From NCBI RefSeq assembly GCF_019449275.2, contig NZ_JAHZQZ020000001.1:1-48864 (forward strand): DNA of 48,864 nucleotides, given 5' to 3'. The DNA is from Microbacterium sp. HD4P20. Lineage in GTDB: Bacteria; Actinomycetota; Actinomycetes; Actinomycetales; Microbacteriaceae. A program made the translations under genes and the position numbers. Positions 24,591-33,239 of this stretch are shown piece by piece. Below the pieces are notes generated by a model that ran no database searches, was not told where the DNA came from, and was given only the letters and a program-made list of their open reading frames with translations. How positions within the stretch are numbered: position 1 is the first letter of the stretch; the number at the start of each line of letters is the position of its first letter.

Positions 24591-26528
24591 TCAGCCGTCG
24601 ATGACGGCCACGAGCTCGTCGAGGAAGGCCGGGAAAGCGGTCGCGCGACGCACGATGCGCTGCACGCTCTCGCGCTCGGAGAAGACCTCGACGAACTGCT
24701 CGAAGACCGTCTGGAAGGCTTCGCGGTCGGTCTCGGAGAACGCCACCAGCGCCACGACCTGCACGCGGCCGTCGCCCCACGGGATCGACGGTTCCGCGAT
24801 CCCGATGGCGATGGCGGTACGGGATGCCGTCATCCCGAGCGCGTGCGGAACCGCGAGCGCGTCGGTGAACGCGGTCGACGACAGCTGCTCGCGCTGGATC
24901 GTCCGCTCGACGTAGTCGTCGTCGATCACACCCTGCGCGACGAGCCGCTCGCCGAGCAGACGGATGACGCCTTCCTCGCCGAGGGCGGGATCCAGACCGC
25001 GTACGAAACCGCTCGGCTCGAAGTACCGCTCCAGTTCGCCGCGCAGTCGCGCGAGGCGGCGAGAGCGACGGATGCGGCTCGCCGCCGCCTGCACGCGCTC
25101 GATGTCGGTGTCGGTCAGGAACGGCTGGATGCGCACGATCCGCTCGCCCGGCACGGCCGGGTCGATCGTGGTGAGGACGAGGTCGGTGTCGATCGAGTCC
25201 CAATCAGGGTCGACGCGCGTCTCGACGCCGACCACCTCGATCGCCTGCCCCAGTGAACGGTCGACCGACGAGCGCAGCAGCTCGTGCAGCTCGTAGTAGC
25301 CGGGGCACACGATGGTCGCGGTGAGCAGCTGGTCTGCCCGACGGCTGCGCTCGAGGCGCCCGCCGACGTGCATCGCGATATACGCGATCTCGTCGTCGAG
25401 GAGGGGGATGTCGAGCCGTTGGTGCAGGCCGTTGGCGATGAACACCGCCACCTCGAAGATCATCGGGTATGTGGACTTGAGCGAACGCGTCAGCGGGTTG
25501 CGCGACCACGCCTGCTCCCGCGCGCGCAACCGCAGGTTCTGCACGTGCAGCGCGAGCCGCAGCAGGAAGTCCTCGTGCACGATGTCGACGAGGAACTCCG
25601 CGGCCGCCTGCGCGACAACCTCGCGCACGGCTTGCTCCACCTCCGGTTCGAGTTGGCCCCGGGTGTGCTCGCGAGCGCTGTCGGCCTGTGCGGCACCGGG
25701 GGCGACGACCCGCGTGAGCACGAGCACCGCGAGGTGGCGCAGGTCGCCGACGCCGAGGCGTACGCCCAGATGACGCTCGGCGAGCTCGGCGATGACGGCG
25801 GCCACCTCGGCCTGCTCGGGGCGCTCGTCGACGGGCGCCGCGACGGCGTCGAGGGGCCGGTCGCGCGAAACGCGGTCTGCGGCGATCGCGATGTGCATCA
25901 CGACGTCGCCGATGCCGAACTCGTTGACGAACCAGCCCATCGTTCCCAGCCGTTCGACGAGCTCGGTCTTGAAGGGGCCGAACGCCTGGGCGCCCACCGA
26001 GCCCTCGCCGAGCGTGCGCCGCAGCGCGGAAAGGTCGAAGGATCCGGCATCCATCTCGTCATGCGCGAGGCGGCTCAGCAACCGCCGCTGGGCACCCTCG
26101 GTGCCCAGCAGGCGCGCGCGCGACGCAGACCGTTCGAGAGTGAGCTCGGTGCCGCCGAGCAGCCCGCGCACCCGCGCGAGGTCGGCGTCGAGAGTCGCGG
26201 GCGACACGTACAGCTCATCGGCGGTCTCGAACACGTCGATGCCGTCCGACGAGTCCAGCAGCGCCCGCACGAGAGTGTGGAGGCGATCGCGCGGGGTGCC
26301 GGGGTCGCCGGCGGTGCGCAATGCCGCCGCGGCCTCGGCGCCGGCGCGGTACCCGTGCGGCCCCGACTCGACGGCGGTCCCGGGAGCCACCCGCGCATTG
26401 AGCGCCATGACGTACGAGCGCACGCTGCGAGGCGTCACGCCCAGCGCATCGGCCAGTGTCGCGGCGGTAGCCCATTCGCCGTCGCGCACGAGGATGCCGA
26501 GAAGCCGGTCCTGCCTCGCCCTCGTCAC
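24591..26528 (-). CDS. mtlR: PRD-containing PTS-controlled transcriptional regulator (MtlR-type)
   Basis: The protein has about 645 residues from GTG 26528. It carries an N-terminal helix-turn-helix (DGEWATAATLADALGVTPRSV), a second HTH-like part, two PTS regulation domains (around VVMHIAIAADRV and EIAYIAMHVGGRLERS), an EIIB-Gat-like domain with TATIVCPGYYE, and a C-terminal EIIA domain whose AVPHALG holds His562. Phosphorylation of these sites by HPr and EIIB would adjust activity to mannitol supply. It is divergent from the PTS operon, as expected for its activator. The frame is open upstream to 26678, but GTG 26528 directly precedes the HTH; a TTG at 26540 is an alternative. Confidence 0.85.
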   Translation of the reverse strand: MTRARQDRLLGILVRDGEWATAATLADALGVTPRSVRSYVMALNARVAPGTAVESGPHGYRAGAEAAAALRTAGDPGTPRDRLHTLVRALLDSSDGIDVFETADELYVSPATLDADLARVRGLLGGTELTLERSASRARLLGTEGAQRRLLSRLAHDEMDAGSFDLSALRRTLGEGSVGAQAFGPFKTELVERLGTMGWFVNEFGIGDVVMHIAIAADRVSRDRPLDAVAAPVDERPEQAEVAAVIAELAERHLGVRLGVGDLRHLAVLVLTRVVAPGAAQADSAREHTRGQLEPEVEQAVREVVAQAAAEFLVDIVHEDFLLRLALHVQNLRLRAREQAWSRNPLTRSLKSTYPMIFEVAVFIANGLHQRLDIPLLDDEIAYIAMHVGGRLERSRRADQLLTATIVCPGYYELHELLRSSVDRSLGQAIEVVGVETRVDPDWDSIDTDLVLTTIDPAVPGERIVRIQPFLTDTDIERVQAAASRIRRSRRLARLRGELERYFEPSGFVRGLDPALGEEGVIRLLGERLVAQGVIDDDYVERTIQREQLSSTAFTDALAVPHALGMTASRTAIAIGIAEPSIPWGDGRVQVVALVAFSETDREAFQTVFEQFVEVFSERESVQRIVRRATAFPAFLDELVAVIDG

Positions 26529-26560
26529 CGTGCCAGTCAACCATGCGGTCCGTGCGCGGT

Positions 26561-26630
26561 TTCCGCCCCTGCGGAAGAAGGCGTGGTTGTCGGCTCCCAG
26601 GGCTTTCACAAGAATGGGCAGACGAGGAGG
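26561..26630 (+). promoter_or_regulatory. Divergent control region of the mannitol PTS operon
   Basis: The palindrome TTCCGC-CCCT-GCGGAA (26561-26576) lies upstream of a -35/-10 pair, TTGTCG (26587-26592) and AAGAAT (26610-26615), with a 17-nt spacer. A GAGGAGG ribosome-binding site follows. The palindrome is a candidate MtlR site and could also affect mtlR itself. Confidence 0.45.
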
Positions 26631-26637
26631 CGGGTCG

Positions 26638-27009
26638 ATGAGGATCCTGGTGGTCTGCGGAGCGGGTGCCTCGAGCACCTTCGTCGCTCAGCGTGTGCGG
26701 CATGCCGCACAGGACCAGGGCCTCGCCTACATCGCCGTCGCCGGCACCGAGCAGTCGCTCCCGATCGATCTCGATGCCGCCGACGTCGTCCTCGTGGGGC
26801 CGCACCTCGGCCATGCGCTGGAGCGCATCGAACGGGATGCCGCGCCACGCGGCACGACGGTGGTGCTGCTCCCGCCCGACATCTTCACGGATCTGGACGG
26901 CACGCGGACCTTGGCGCTGGTGCGCGCCGCGGTCGAGCACGACGCGGAGCCGCCTCCCGCCGCAGCGCCGGTGCCGGCGACCCCCGAACCCGACAGCCAC
27001 GACGTCTGA
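26638..27009 (+). CDS. Orphan PTS EIIB-like protein (lactose/cellobiose or ascorbate type)
   Basis: The 123-residue protein begins MRILVVCGAGASSTFVAQRV, in which Cys7 is the phosphorylation site of small EIIB proteins. ADVVLVGPHLGHALERI and the VVLLPPDIFTDLDG strand agree with the EIIB-Lac fold. About 25 Pro/Ala-rich residues follow the fold. It is the first gene of the mannitol operon, but mannitol transport is served by the EIICB encoded at 29020, and no EIIC of the lactose type lies nearby. It may accept phosphate from HPr or EIIA and pass it to a regulator. The gene has a GAGGAGG ribosome-binding site. Confidence 0.75.
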   Translation: MRILVVCGAGASSTFVAQRVRHAAQDQGLAYIAVAGTEQSLPIDLDAADVVLVGPHLGHALERIERDAAPRGTTVVLLPPDIFTDLDGTRTLALVRAAVEHDAEPPPAAAPVPATPEPDSHDV

Positions 27010-27026
27010 CAGAGAGGCCACCCGAC

Positions 27027-27302
27027 ATGCCCCCAATTTCCCGCACGGTCCGCATCGGCTCGTCGCACGGGCTGCACGCGCGGCCGGCGAAGCTGTTCGC
27101 GCAGGCTGCCAAGGATGCCGGCATCCCGATCACGATCGCCAAGGACTCGGGCAGCCCCGTCAACGCGGCCAGCATTCTCGGGGTGATCGCGCTGGGCGTC
27201 GAGCAAGGCGACTATGTGACCCTCACCGCCGACGGCGATGGGGCCGACGCGACGCTCGACACGCTGGCCGATCTGCTCTCGACCGACCACGACGCGGCAT
27301 GA
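27027..27302 (+). CDS. ptsH: PTS phosphocarrier protein HPr
   Basis: The 91-residue HPr takes phosphate from EI and gives it to EIIA proteins. The active-site His17 lies in SSHGLHARPA. VNAASILGV has Ser49 at the place of the regulatory Ser46 of low-GC Gram-positives. It is followed by the EI gene with a 4-nt ATGA overlap. ATG 27027 has a GAGAGG ribosome-binding site. Confidence 0.95.
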   Translation: MPPISRTVRIGSSHGLHARPAKLFAQAAKDAGIPITIAKDSGSPVNAASILGVIALGVEQGDYVTLTADGDGADATLDTLADLLSTDHDAA

Positions 27303-29023
27303 CCATGGCCGAGCAGGTGACTCAAGAGCTTCGAGGTGTCGGGATCGGATTGGGCGTGGCCCAAGGGCCGGTGGCCCGCATGGCCGAACCGCTGCCGCCT
27401 CCGAGCGACGCGCCGAGCACGCTGAGCGTCGATGACGAGAAGGCACGCGTGACGGATGCCGTCGCCGCTGTCGCGCGCGAGCTCGAGCAGCGCGGCGCCC
27501 AGGCCGGCGGCGCCGCACAAGATGTGCTCGAGGCGCAGGCGATGATGGCCGAGGACCCCAGCCTCGCCGACGAGGTCGACACGCGCCTGGCGCAGGGCAA
27601 GACCGGCGAGTTCGCGGTGTTCGACGCCTTCGCATCGTTCCGCGACCAGCTCAGCGCGATGGGCGGCTACCTCGGCGAGCGAGCCGCCGACCTCGACGAC
27701 GTCGCGCAGCGGGTCATCGCCCGACTGCGCGGAGTCGCGGCTCCGGGAGTGCCTGACCCGGGGCATCCGTTCGTCCTCGTGGCAAAGGATCTCGCCCCCG
27801 CCGACACCGCCCTGCTCGACCTCGACAAGGTGCTGGCGCTGGTCACGACCGAAGGCGGGCCGACCTCGCACACCGCGATCCTGGCCCGCGAGAAGTCCAT
27901 CGTGGCGGTGGTGGGCACGGTCGAGGCGAAGGGGCTGCGCGACGGGCAGATGGTGATCGTGGATGCCGCGGCCGGCGTCGTCACGACCGATCCGACGCCA
28001 GACGAACTCGAGCGCGCACAGAACCGGGCCGCAGCCCGCGCCGCCGCGGCGACCGCTCCCCTGACCGACGGAGCGCTGGCGGACGGCACGCCCGTGCCGC
28101 TTCTGGCGAACCTCGGCAACGCCGACGCCGCCGCCGAGGCGGTCACCCTCGGAGCAGAGGGCGTCGGGCTCTTCCGCACCGAGTTCCTGTTCCTGAGCGC
28201 CAACCAGGCGCCCACGGTCGAGCAGCAGCGCGAGGCGTACACCAAGCTGCTCGCCGCCTTCCCCGGAAAGAAGGTCGTGGTGCGGGTGCTGGATGCCGGC
28301 GCCGACAAGCCGCTGCCGTTCCTCAACGACGCCCACGAGGAGAATCCCGCGCTCGGACTGCGGGGCCTGCGAGCCCTGCGCGCGAGCGAGGACATCCTGC
28401 GCGAACAGCTCACCGCCCTCGCCGAAGCCGATGCTGCCACGAGCGCCGACCTCTGGGTCATGGCGCCGATGGTGTCGACCGTCGAAGAGACGCAGTACTT
28501 CGTGGACCTCGCGCGCGACTACGGCGTGAAGACGGCCGGGGTCATGGTCGAGGTGCCGTCGTCGGCGCTGCTGGCCGACCGCATCCTCGCCCACGCGGAC
28601 TTCGCGTCGATCGGCACGAACGACCTGACCCAGTACACGCTCGCCGCCGACCGCCTGCTCGGTTCGGTGGCGACGTTCCAGGATCCGTGGCATCCCGCGG
28701 TCCTGCGACTCATCGGCGAAGTCGGCGATGCGGGCCGGGCCACCGGCAAGCCCGTCGGCATCTGCGGCGAGGCGGCGGCCGATCCGCTGCTGGCCGTCGT
28801 GCTCGTCGGCCTGGGTGCCACGAGCCTCTCGATGGCCCCGACCGCGCTCGCCGACGTCCGCGCGAGCCTGCTGCAGCACACGCTCGAGGACGCTCGCGAC
28901 ATCGCCGAAGCGGCCCTGGCCGCAGACTCGGCGACATCCGCCCGCACCGCGGCGCAAGAAGCTTCCACCCGAAGGGCCGCACTCGCGGCAGCGAACACCA
29001 CCGACGAAGGAGCACAGCAATGA
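27299..29023 (+). CDS. ptsI: PTS enzyme I (phosphoenolpyruvate-protein phosphotransferase)
   Basis: The 574-residue EI passes the PEP phosphate to HPr. His191 lies in TEGGPTSHTAIL. The PEP-binding TIM barrel has GVGLFRTEFLFL, VRVLDAGADKPLPF, MAPMVSTVEE and IGTNDLTQYTLAADR, with Cys in GICGEAA near the end. ATG 27299 overlaps the HPr stop; a second ATG 6 nt downstream is possible. The C-terminal 30 residues form an Ala/Thr/Arg-rich tail. Having ptsH and ptsI inside a mannitol operon suggests mannitol is a main PTS sugar here; other copies elsewhere cannot be excluded. Confidence 0.95.
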   Translation: MTMAEQVTQELRGVGIGLGVAQGPVARMAEPLPPPSDAPSTLSVDDEKARVTDAVAAVARELEQRGAQAGGAAQDVLEAQAMMAEDPSLADEVDTRLAQGKTGEFAVFDAFASFRDQLSAMGGYLGERAADLDDVAQRVIARLRGVAAPGVPDPGHPFVLVAKDLAPADTALLDLDKVLALVTTEGGPTSHTAILAREKSIVAVVGTVEAKGLRDGQMVIVDAAAGVVTTDPTPDELERAQNRAAARAAAATAPLTDGALADGTPVPLLANLGNADAAAEAVTLGAEGVGLFRTEFLFLSANQAPTVEQQREAYTKLLAAFPGKKVVVRVLDAGADKPLPFLNDAHEENPALGLRGLRALRASEDILREQLTALAEADAATSADLWVMAPMVSTVEETQYFVDLARDYGVKTAGVMVEVPSSALLADRILAHADFASIGTNDLTQYTLAADRLLGSVATFQDPWHPAVLRLIGEVGDAGRATGKPVGICGEAAADPLLAVVLVGLGATSLSMAPTALADVRASLLQHTLEDARDIAEAALAADSATSARTAAQEASTRRAALAAANTTDEGAQQ

Positions 29024-30693
29024 CAACGGCGTCCAAGCCCGCTTCGGGCATGAATCGGGCACGTGTAGGCGTTCAGCGCTTCGGCACGTTCCTCTCCGGC
29101 ATGATCATGCCGAACATCGCGGCGTTCATCGCCTGGGGCTTCATCACCATGCTGTTCATCGCGGTGGGGTGGCTCGGGTGGTGGACACCAGTCTCGCCTC
29201 TGCTCGGCGGCTTCGGCAACGCCGACATCATCAGCTGGCCGGGCGCGATGACCCAGATCGCCCTCGACGAGAACGGCGACCCATTCAACAGGTTCGTCGG
29301 TCTCGTCGGCCCCATGATCACCTACCTGCTGCCCCTCCTCATCGCCAACACCGGCGGGCGCATGGTTTACGGCGAACGCGGTGGTGTGGTCGCGACGATC
29401 GCGACGATGGGCGTCATCGTGGGCACGAACATCCCGATGTTCCTCGGAGCGATGATCATGGGCCCGTTCGCCGCGCTCGTGACCAAATGGATGGACAAGA
29501 TCTGGGACGGCAAGATCCGGCCAGGCTTCGAGATGCTCGTGAACAACTTCTCGGCCGGCATTCTCGGAATGCTGTTGGCCATCCTCGGATTCTTCGTCTT
29601 CGGCCCGGCGATCCTGTGGGTCAGCGATGTGCTGGGCCTGGCCGTCGGATTCCTGGTGACGGCAGGGCTGCTGCCGCTCGTCTCGATCATCGTCGAGCCG
29701 GCGAAGGTTCTCTTCCTCAACAACGCCATCAACCACGGCGTCTTCACGCCATTGGGCATCGAACAGGCGACGGAGACCGGCAAGTCCATCCTGTTCCTGA
29801 TCGAGGCGAACCCCGGCCCGGGGCTCGGCCTTCTCCTCGGCTTCACGTTCTTCGGAATCGGGGCGGCGAAGGCATCCGCGCCCGGCGCCATCATCATCCA
29901 GTTCTTCGGTGGCATCCACGAGATCTACTTCCCGTACGCGCTGAGCAAGCCCATGACGATCCTGGCGCTCATCGCAGGCGGGGCGACCGGCGTGACGACG
30001 AACATGCTGCTCAATGGCGGGCTCGCCTTCCCCGCGGCGCCCGGGAGCATCATCGCCGTGACCGCAGCGGCCTCCAGCCCCGCGGCAGGCGGGTTCGCCA
30101 ACCTGATGGTCGTCTACCTCTCGGTGCTGCTCGCGGCGGTGGTGACCTTCCTCATCACCGCTGTGATCCTGCGTGCTTCACGCAAGCGCGATCTGCTGGC
30201 CGAGGCCGACACCTTCGGCGCGGCGATCAGCCAGACCGAGGCCAACAAGGGCAAGTCATCCGCAGCGATGGATGCTCTTCGCGCTTCGGACGGCAAGGAT
30301 CGCACCGCCCTCCGCGACGCCGAGGAGGCAGTCGACAAGCTGGAGACGGAGGCGGAGACCGCGGGACTCGCCGACGGCGGGGTCCTCACCACCAAGACCG
30401 TGCGCAACATCGTGTTCGCGTGCGACGCGGGCATGGGCTCATCCGCGATGGGCGCGAGCGTGCTGCGCAACAAGATCAAGAAGGCGGGCATCGAGGACGT
30501 CACTGTCGTCAACAAGGCGATCGCGAATCTGGATGCCTCGGCCGACTTGGTCATCACGCAGAACCAGCTCACCGACCGTGCGCGGCAGCAGACGCCAGGC
30601 GCGGTGCACATCTCGGTCGACAACTTCATGAACTCGCCGAAGTACGACGAGGTCGTGGACCTGGTGCGCGCGCAGCACGAGGATGGTGCGTAG
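29020..30693 (+). CDS. mtlA: Mannitol-specific PTS EIICB component
   Basis: The 557-residue protein imports mannitol and phosphorylates it to mannitol 1-phosphate. The EIIC membrane domain (about 1-370) begins VQRFGTFLSGMIMPNIAAF, with IANTGGRMVYGERGG and the substrate loop GGIHEIYFPY. A linker of about 80 charged residues leads to the EIIB domain, where Cys468 lies in IVFACDAGMGSSAMGA. No EIIA is fused; it is encoded separately at 30805. ATG 29020 overlaps the EI stop by 4 nt. A 12-bp hairpin lies just after the stop. Confidence 0.95.
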   Translation: MTTASKPASGMNRARVGVQRFGTFLSGMIMPNIAAFIAWGFITMLFIAVGWLGWWTPVSPLLGGFGNADIISWPGAMTQIALDENGDPFNRFVGLVGPMITYLLPLLIANTGGRMVYGERGGVVATIATMGVIVGTNIPMFLGAMIMGPFAALVTKWMDKIWDGKIRPGFEMLVNNFSAGILGMLLAILGFFVFGPAILWVSDVLGLAVGFLVTAGLLPLVSIIVEPAKVLFLNNAINHGVFTPLGIEQATETGKSILFLIEANPGPGLGLLLGFTFFGIGAAKASAPGAIIIQFFGGIHEIYFPYALSKPMTILALIAGGATGVTTNMLLNGGLAFPAAPGSIIAVTAAASSPAAGGFANLMVVYLSVLLAAVVTFLITAVILRASRKRDLLAEADTFGAAISQTEANKGKSSAAMDALRASDGKDRTALRDAEEAVDKLETEAETAGLADGGVLTTKTVRNIVFACDAGMGSSAMGASVLRNKIKKAGIEDVTVVNKAIANLDASADLVITQNQLTDRARQQTPGAVHISVDNFMNSPKYDEVVDLVRAQHEDGA

Positions 30694-30746
30694 CTGAGAC
30701 AGCGGTGGAGCCGGGAGGCGGGAGGCCCCCGGCTCCACCGCCTCAG
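30694..30746 (+). terminator. Intercistronic hairpin between mtlA and mtlF
   Basis: GGTGGAGCCGGG (30704-30715) pairs with CCCGGCTCCACC (30728-30739), and an outer CTGAG/CTCAG pair extends it. Placed between two genes of one pathway, it may be a partial terminator or an mRNA processing/stability element that sets different levels for membrane EIICB and soluble EIIA. Confidence 0.6.
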
Positions 30747-30804
30747 CGCGACACTGCATGCGGCACCTGGCAGAGGCATCCGGAATCGACGAAAGGCGAC
30801 AGAC

Positions 30805-31242
30805 ATGACACGGGACGTTCTGAGCATCGGGCAGGTGCGCATCCACTCCGGAAGCGCGACGCGCGAGGAAGCGATGAAGGAGGCCGCCGACATCCTGGAG
30901 GCCGCGGGCGCGGTCACCGGGGCTTACTTCGACGCGATGCAGCAGCGCGAGCAGACCGTCTCGACGTACATGGGCAATGAGCTGGCGATTCCGCACGGGA
31001 CCAATGAGACCAAGAACGCCATCCTCGAGTCCGCCCTGTCGGTCGTGCGCTACGACGGTGGCGTCGACTGGGGCGGCGAGCCGGTCACTTTCGTGATCGG
31101 GATCGCCGGCAAGGGCGACGAGCACCTCGAGATCCTGTCGCAGATCGCGATCCTCTTCTCCGAGGAGGACGAGGTCGAGAAGCTCAAGGCCGCGCAGTCT
31201 CCCGAAGAGCTCTACTCGCTCGTCTCCGCCGCGGGCGTGTGA
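30805..31242 (+). CDS. mtlF: Mannitol-specific PTS EIIA component
   Basis: The 145-residue soluble EIIA carries phosphate from HPr to the EIIB domain of MtlA. His64 lies in MGNELAIPHGTNE, the family signature, and YDGGVDWGGEPVTFVIGIAGKG and HLEILSQIA follow. Length is normal. ATG 30805 has GAAAGG upstream. Its stop overlaps the mtlD start. Confidence 0.95.
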   Translation: MTRDVLSIGQVRIHSGSATREEAMKEAADILEAAGAVTGAYFDAMQQREQTVSTYMGNELAIPHGTNETKNAILESALSVVRYDGGVDWGGEPVTFVIGIAGKGDEHLEILSQIAILFSEEDEVEKLKAAQSPEELYSLVSAAGV

Positions 31243-32396
31243 TGAAGGCGGTCCACTTCGGCGCGGGTAACATCGGCCGCGGCTTCGTCGGGCTGCTCCT
31301 GCACGAGGGCGGCTACCACCTGGTGTTCTCGGACGTCTCGGCACCGCTCGTCGACGCGATCAACGCCGCGTCGCAGTACACGGTGCACGAGGCGGGCGAA
31401 GGCGGACGCGACATCGTCGTGACGGGGTTCCGCGCCATCAACAGCGCCGAGCGGCCCGACGAGGTGATCGAAGAGATCGCGGGAGCCAACGTCGTCACGA
31501 CCGCCGTGGGTCCGACCGTGCTCAAGTTCGTCGCACCACTCATCATGTCGGGACTGGCGCTGCGGGATCCGTCGTCTCCCCCGCTGCAGATCATGGCGTG
31601 CGAGAACGCCATCGGTGCCACCGATCTGCTGCGGGACGAGATCATTCGCCTGGCGGGTCAAGCCTGGGACGCCCTGGCTTCCCGCGCCGTCTTCGCGAAC
31701 ACCGCCGTCGACAGGATCGTGCCGGCGCAGGTCGCCGGCGACGGCGTCGACGTGACCGTCGAGCCGTTCTTCGAGTGGGCGATCGAGCGGAACCCGTTCG
31801 GCGACGACACCCCGAACATCCCGGGCGCCCACTTCGTCGACGACCTGGCGCCCTACATCGAGCGCAAGCTCTTCACCGTGAACACCGGGCATGCCGCGAC
31901 GGCATACTACGGCGCCCGGGCCGGCGTCGAGACGATCTCGGAGGCCCTCGCCGACGACGACATCGCGGCGCGCGTGAGCGCGGCCCTGCAAGAGACCTCG
32001 GCGCTGCTCGAGGCCAAGCACGAGTTCGACGCCGCGGAACTGGCTCGTTACCGAGCCACGATCCTGTCGCGCTTCGCCAACCGGGCACTGCCCGACACGG
32101 TGTGGCGCGTCGGACGTCAGCCCCTGCGCAAGCTCTCACGCCACGAGCGCTTCGTGGGACCGGCGGCCCAGGCGGCCGAGCGGGGACTCAGTGTCGCCGC
32201 ACTCGTCGACGCGATGGCCGCGGCGCTCGCGTTCGACGACTCCGAGGACGCGCAGTCGGTCGACTTGCAGCGGATGCTGCGCGAACAGGATGCCGCGGCC
32301 ATCACCGAAGCCGTCACCGGCCTGGAGCCGGGGCATCCGCTCTTCCCACGAGTACAGGATGCCGTCGCCGCGCGGCAGGCCGAACTTCGACCCTGA
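31242..32396 (+). CDS. mtlD: Mannitol-1-phosphate 5-dehydrogenase
   Basis: The 384-residue enzyme oxidises mannitol 1-phosphate to fructose 6-phosphate with NAD. It begins MKAVHFGAGNIGRGFVG, the Rossmann motif, with CENAIGATDLL, NTAVDRIVP and KLFTVNTGHA around the active site. ATG 31242 fits the family N-terminus and shares one base with the mtlF stop (TGATG); a GTG one codon earlier is possible but would add a residue before the conserved start. It ends the operon; 72 bp separate it from the converging hydrolase gene. Confidence 0.95.
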   Translation: MKAVHFGAGNIGRGFVGLLLHEGGYHLVFSDVSAPLVDAINAASQYTVHEAGEGGRDIVVTGFRAINSAERPDEVIEEIAGANVVTTAVGPTVLKFVAPLIMSGLALRDPSSPPLQIMACENAIGATDLLRDEIIRLAGQAWDALASRAVFANTAVDRIVPAQVAGDGVDVTVEPFFEWAIERNPFGDDTPNIPGAHFVDDLAPYIERKLFTVNTGHAATAYYGARAGVETISEALADDDIAARVSAALQETSALLEAKHEFDAAELARYRATILSRFANRALPDTVWRVGRQPLRKLSRHERFVGPAAQAAERGLSVAALVDAMAAALAFDDSEDAQSVDLQRMLREQDAAAITEAVTGLEPGHPLFPRVQDAVAARQAELRP

Positions 32397-32468
32397 AGGC
32401 GCGGGTACGCTCGTTCGGTGACGCAGTGACGTTGCGCGCCGTCCGGACACCAACACCGGCGAGGTCGC

Positions 32469-33239
32469 TCACGCGCGAGACAGCTCGGGCGAGGCTTCGG
32501 CGCGGGTGAGCCAATGCCGAAGCACACGGTGGAACAGCTCGGGGTCCTCGGCACTCCACACGTGGTGCATGCGCGGGGCGATCGCCGCGGTTCCCTGCGG
32601 CGCGCGGCCGACGATGTCGTGCAGAGCCGCGCGCACCACGCGCGGCTCTCGTTCCCCGGCGATCGCAAGCAGCGGAGCGCCGAGCCCGCGCAGGCCGTCG
32701 AGCACGTGAGCGGGCACGCCGTCATAGACCTCGCGCATCATGCGCCGTGCCGATTCCCGATCGATGCCGAGGCCGGTGGTGACGAACTCGTCCACCGAGT
32801 CGGCGGGCAGCCGGAACGCGCGGGCGAGCCCTACCCAGTACGAGCGCGACCCCCACATCGGGAGTTGTGCGAGTCCGATGGCACGCGTCAGTCCGTGAAT
32901 GCCCCGCACCGCCGCGCCCGTCACGAACACACTGCGCACGACATCCGGATGCCGGGCGGCCAGGACCACGCCCAGCACGCCCCCGAGCGACAGCCCGACC
33001 ACGTGGGCCCGCCCGCCTTCGCCCTGAGCGCGCACGAGGTCGGCGAGGGCGTCGGCCACCTCGACGAGCGTCGGCCACGGTTCGTCGGCCGAGACTCCGA
33101 AGCCGGGAAGGTCGGGGATGAGCGAGTGGAACCCGGGCAGCGCCTCCGCTTGGCCACGCCACATCCAGCCCGCCACGTTTCCGCCGTGAATGAAGAGGAT
33201 GCTCTGGGCCCCGCTCGGGCCTGACTCCACGAACCGCAT
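32469..33239 (-). CDS. Alpha/beta-hydrolase fold protein
   Basis: The 256-residue protein has the strand-loop ILFIHGGNVAGWMW (oxyanion hole), IPDLPGFG, the nucleophile elbow VVGLSLGGVLG with Ser in G-L-S-L-G, and the terminal His in RMHHVW. A catalytic Asp/Glu lies near GEREP. It is probably a cytoplasmic esterase or lactonase with an unknown substrate. ATG 33239 shares one base with the PadR stop. It is divergent from a Baeyer-Villiger/FMO-like monooxygenase, so hydrolysis of an ester or lactone made by that enzyme is a reasonable hypothesis. Confidence 0.8.
   Translation of the reverse strand: MRFVESGPSGAQSILFIHGGNVAGWMWRGQAEALPGFHSLIPDLPGFGVSADEPWPTLVEVADALADLVRAQGEGGRAHVVGLSLGGVLGVVLAARHPDVVRSVFVTGAAVRGIHGLTRAIGLAQLPMWGSRSYWVGLARAFRLPADSVDEFVTTGLGIDRESARRMMREVYDGVPAHVLDGLRGLGAPLLAIAGEREPRVVRAALHDIVGRAPQGTAAIAPRMHHVWSAEDPELFHRVLRHWLTRAEASPELSRA

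Noticed and set aside
27212..29062. 616-codon minus-strand frame opposite enzyme I
   Set aside because: Low-complexity composition and no family motif; the plus strand encodes a clear EI.
32397..32468. Terminator between mtlD and the hydrolase gene
   Set aside because: No convincing inverted repeat is visible in the 72-bp spacer.
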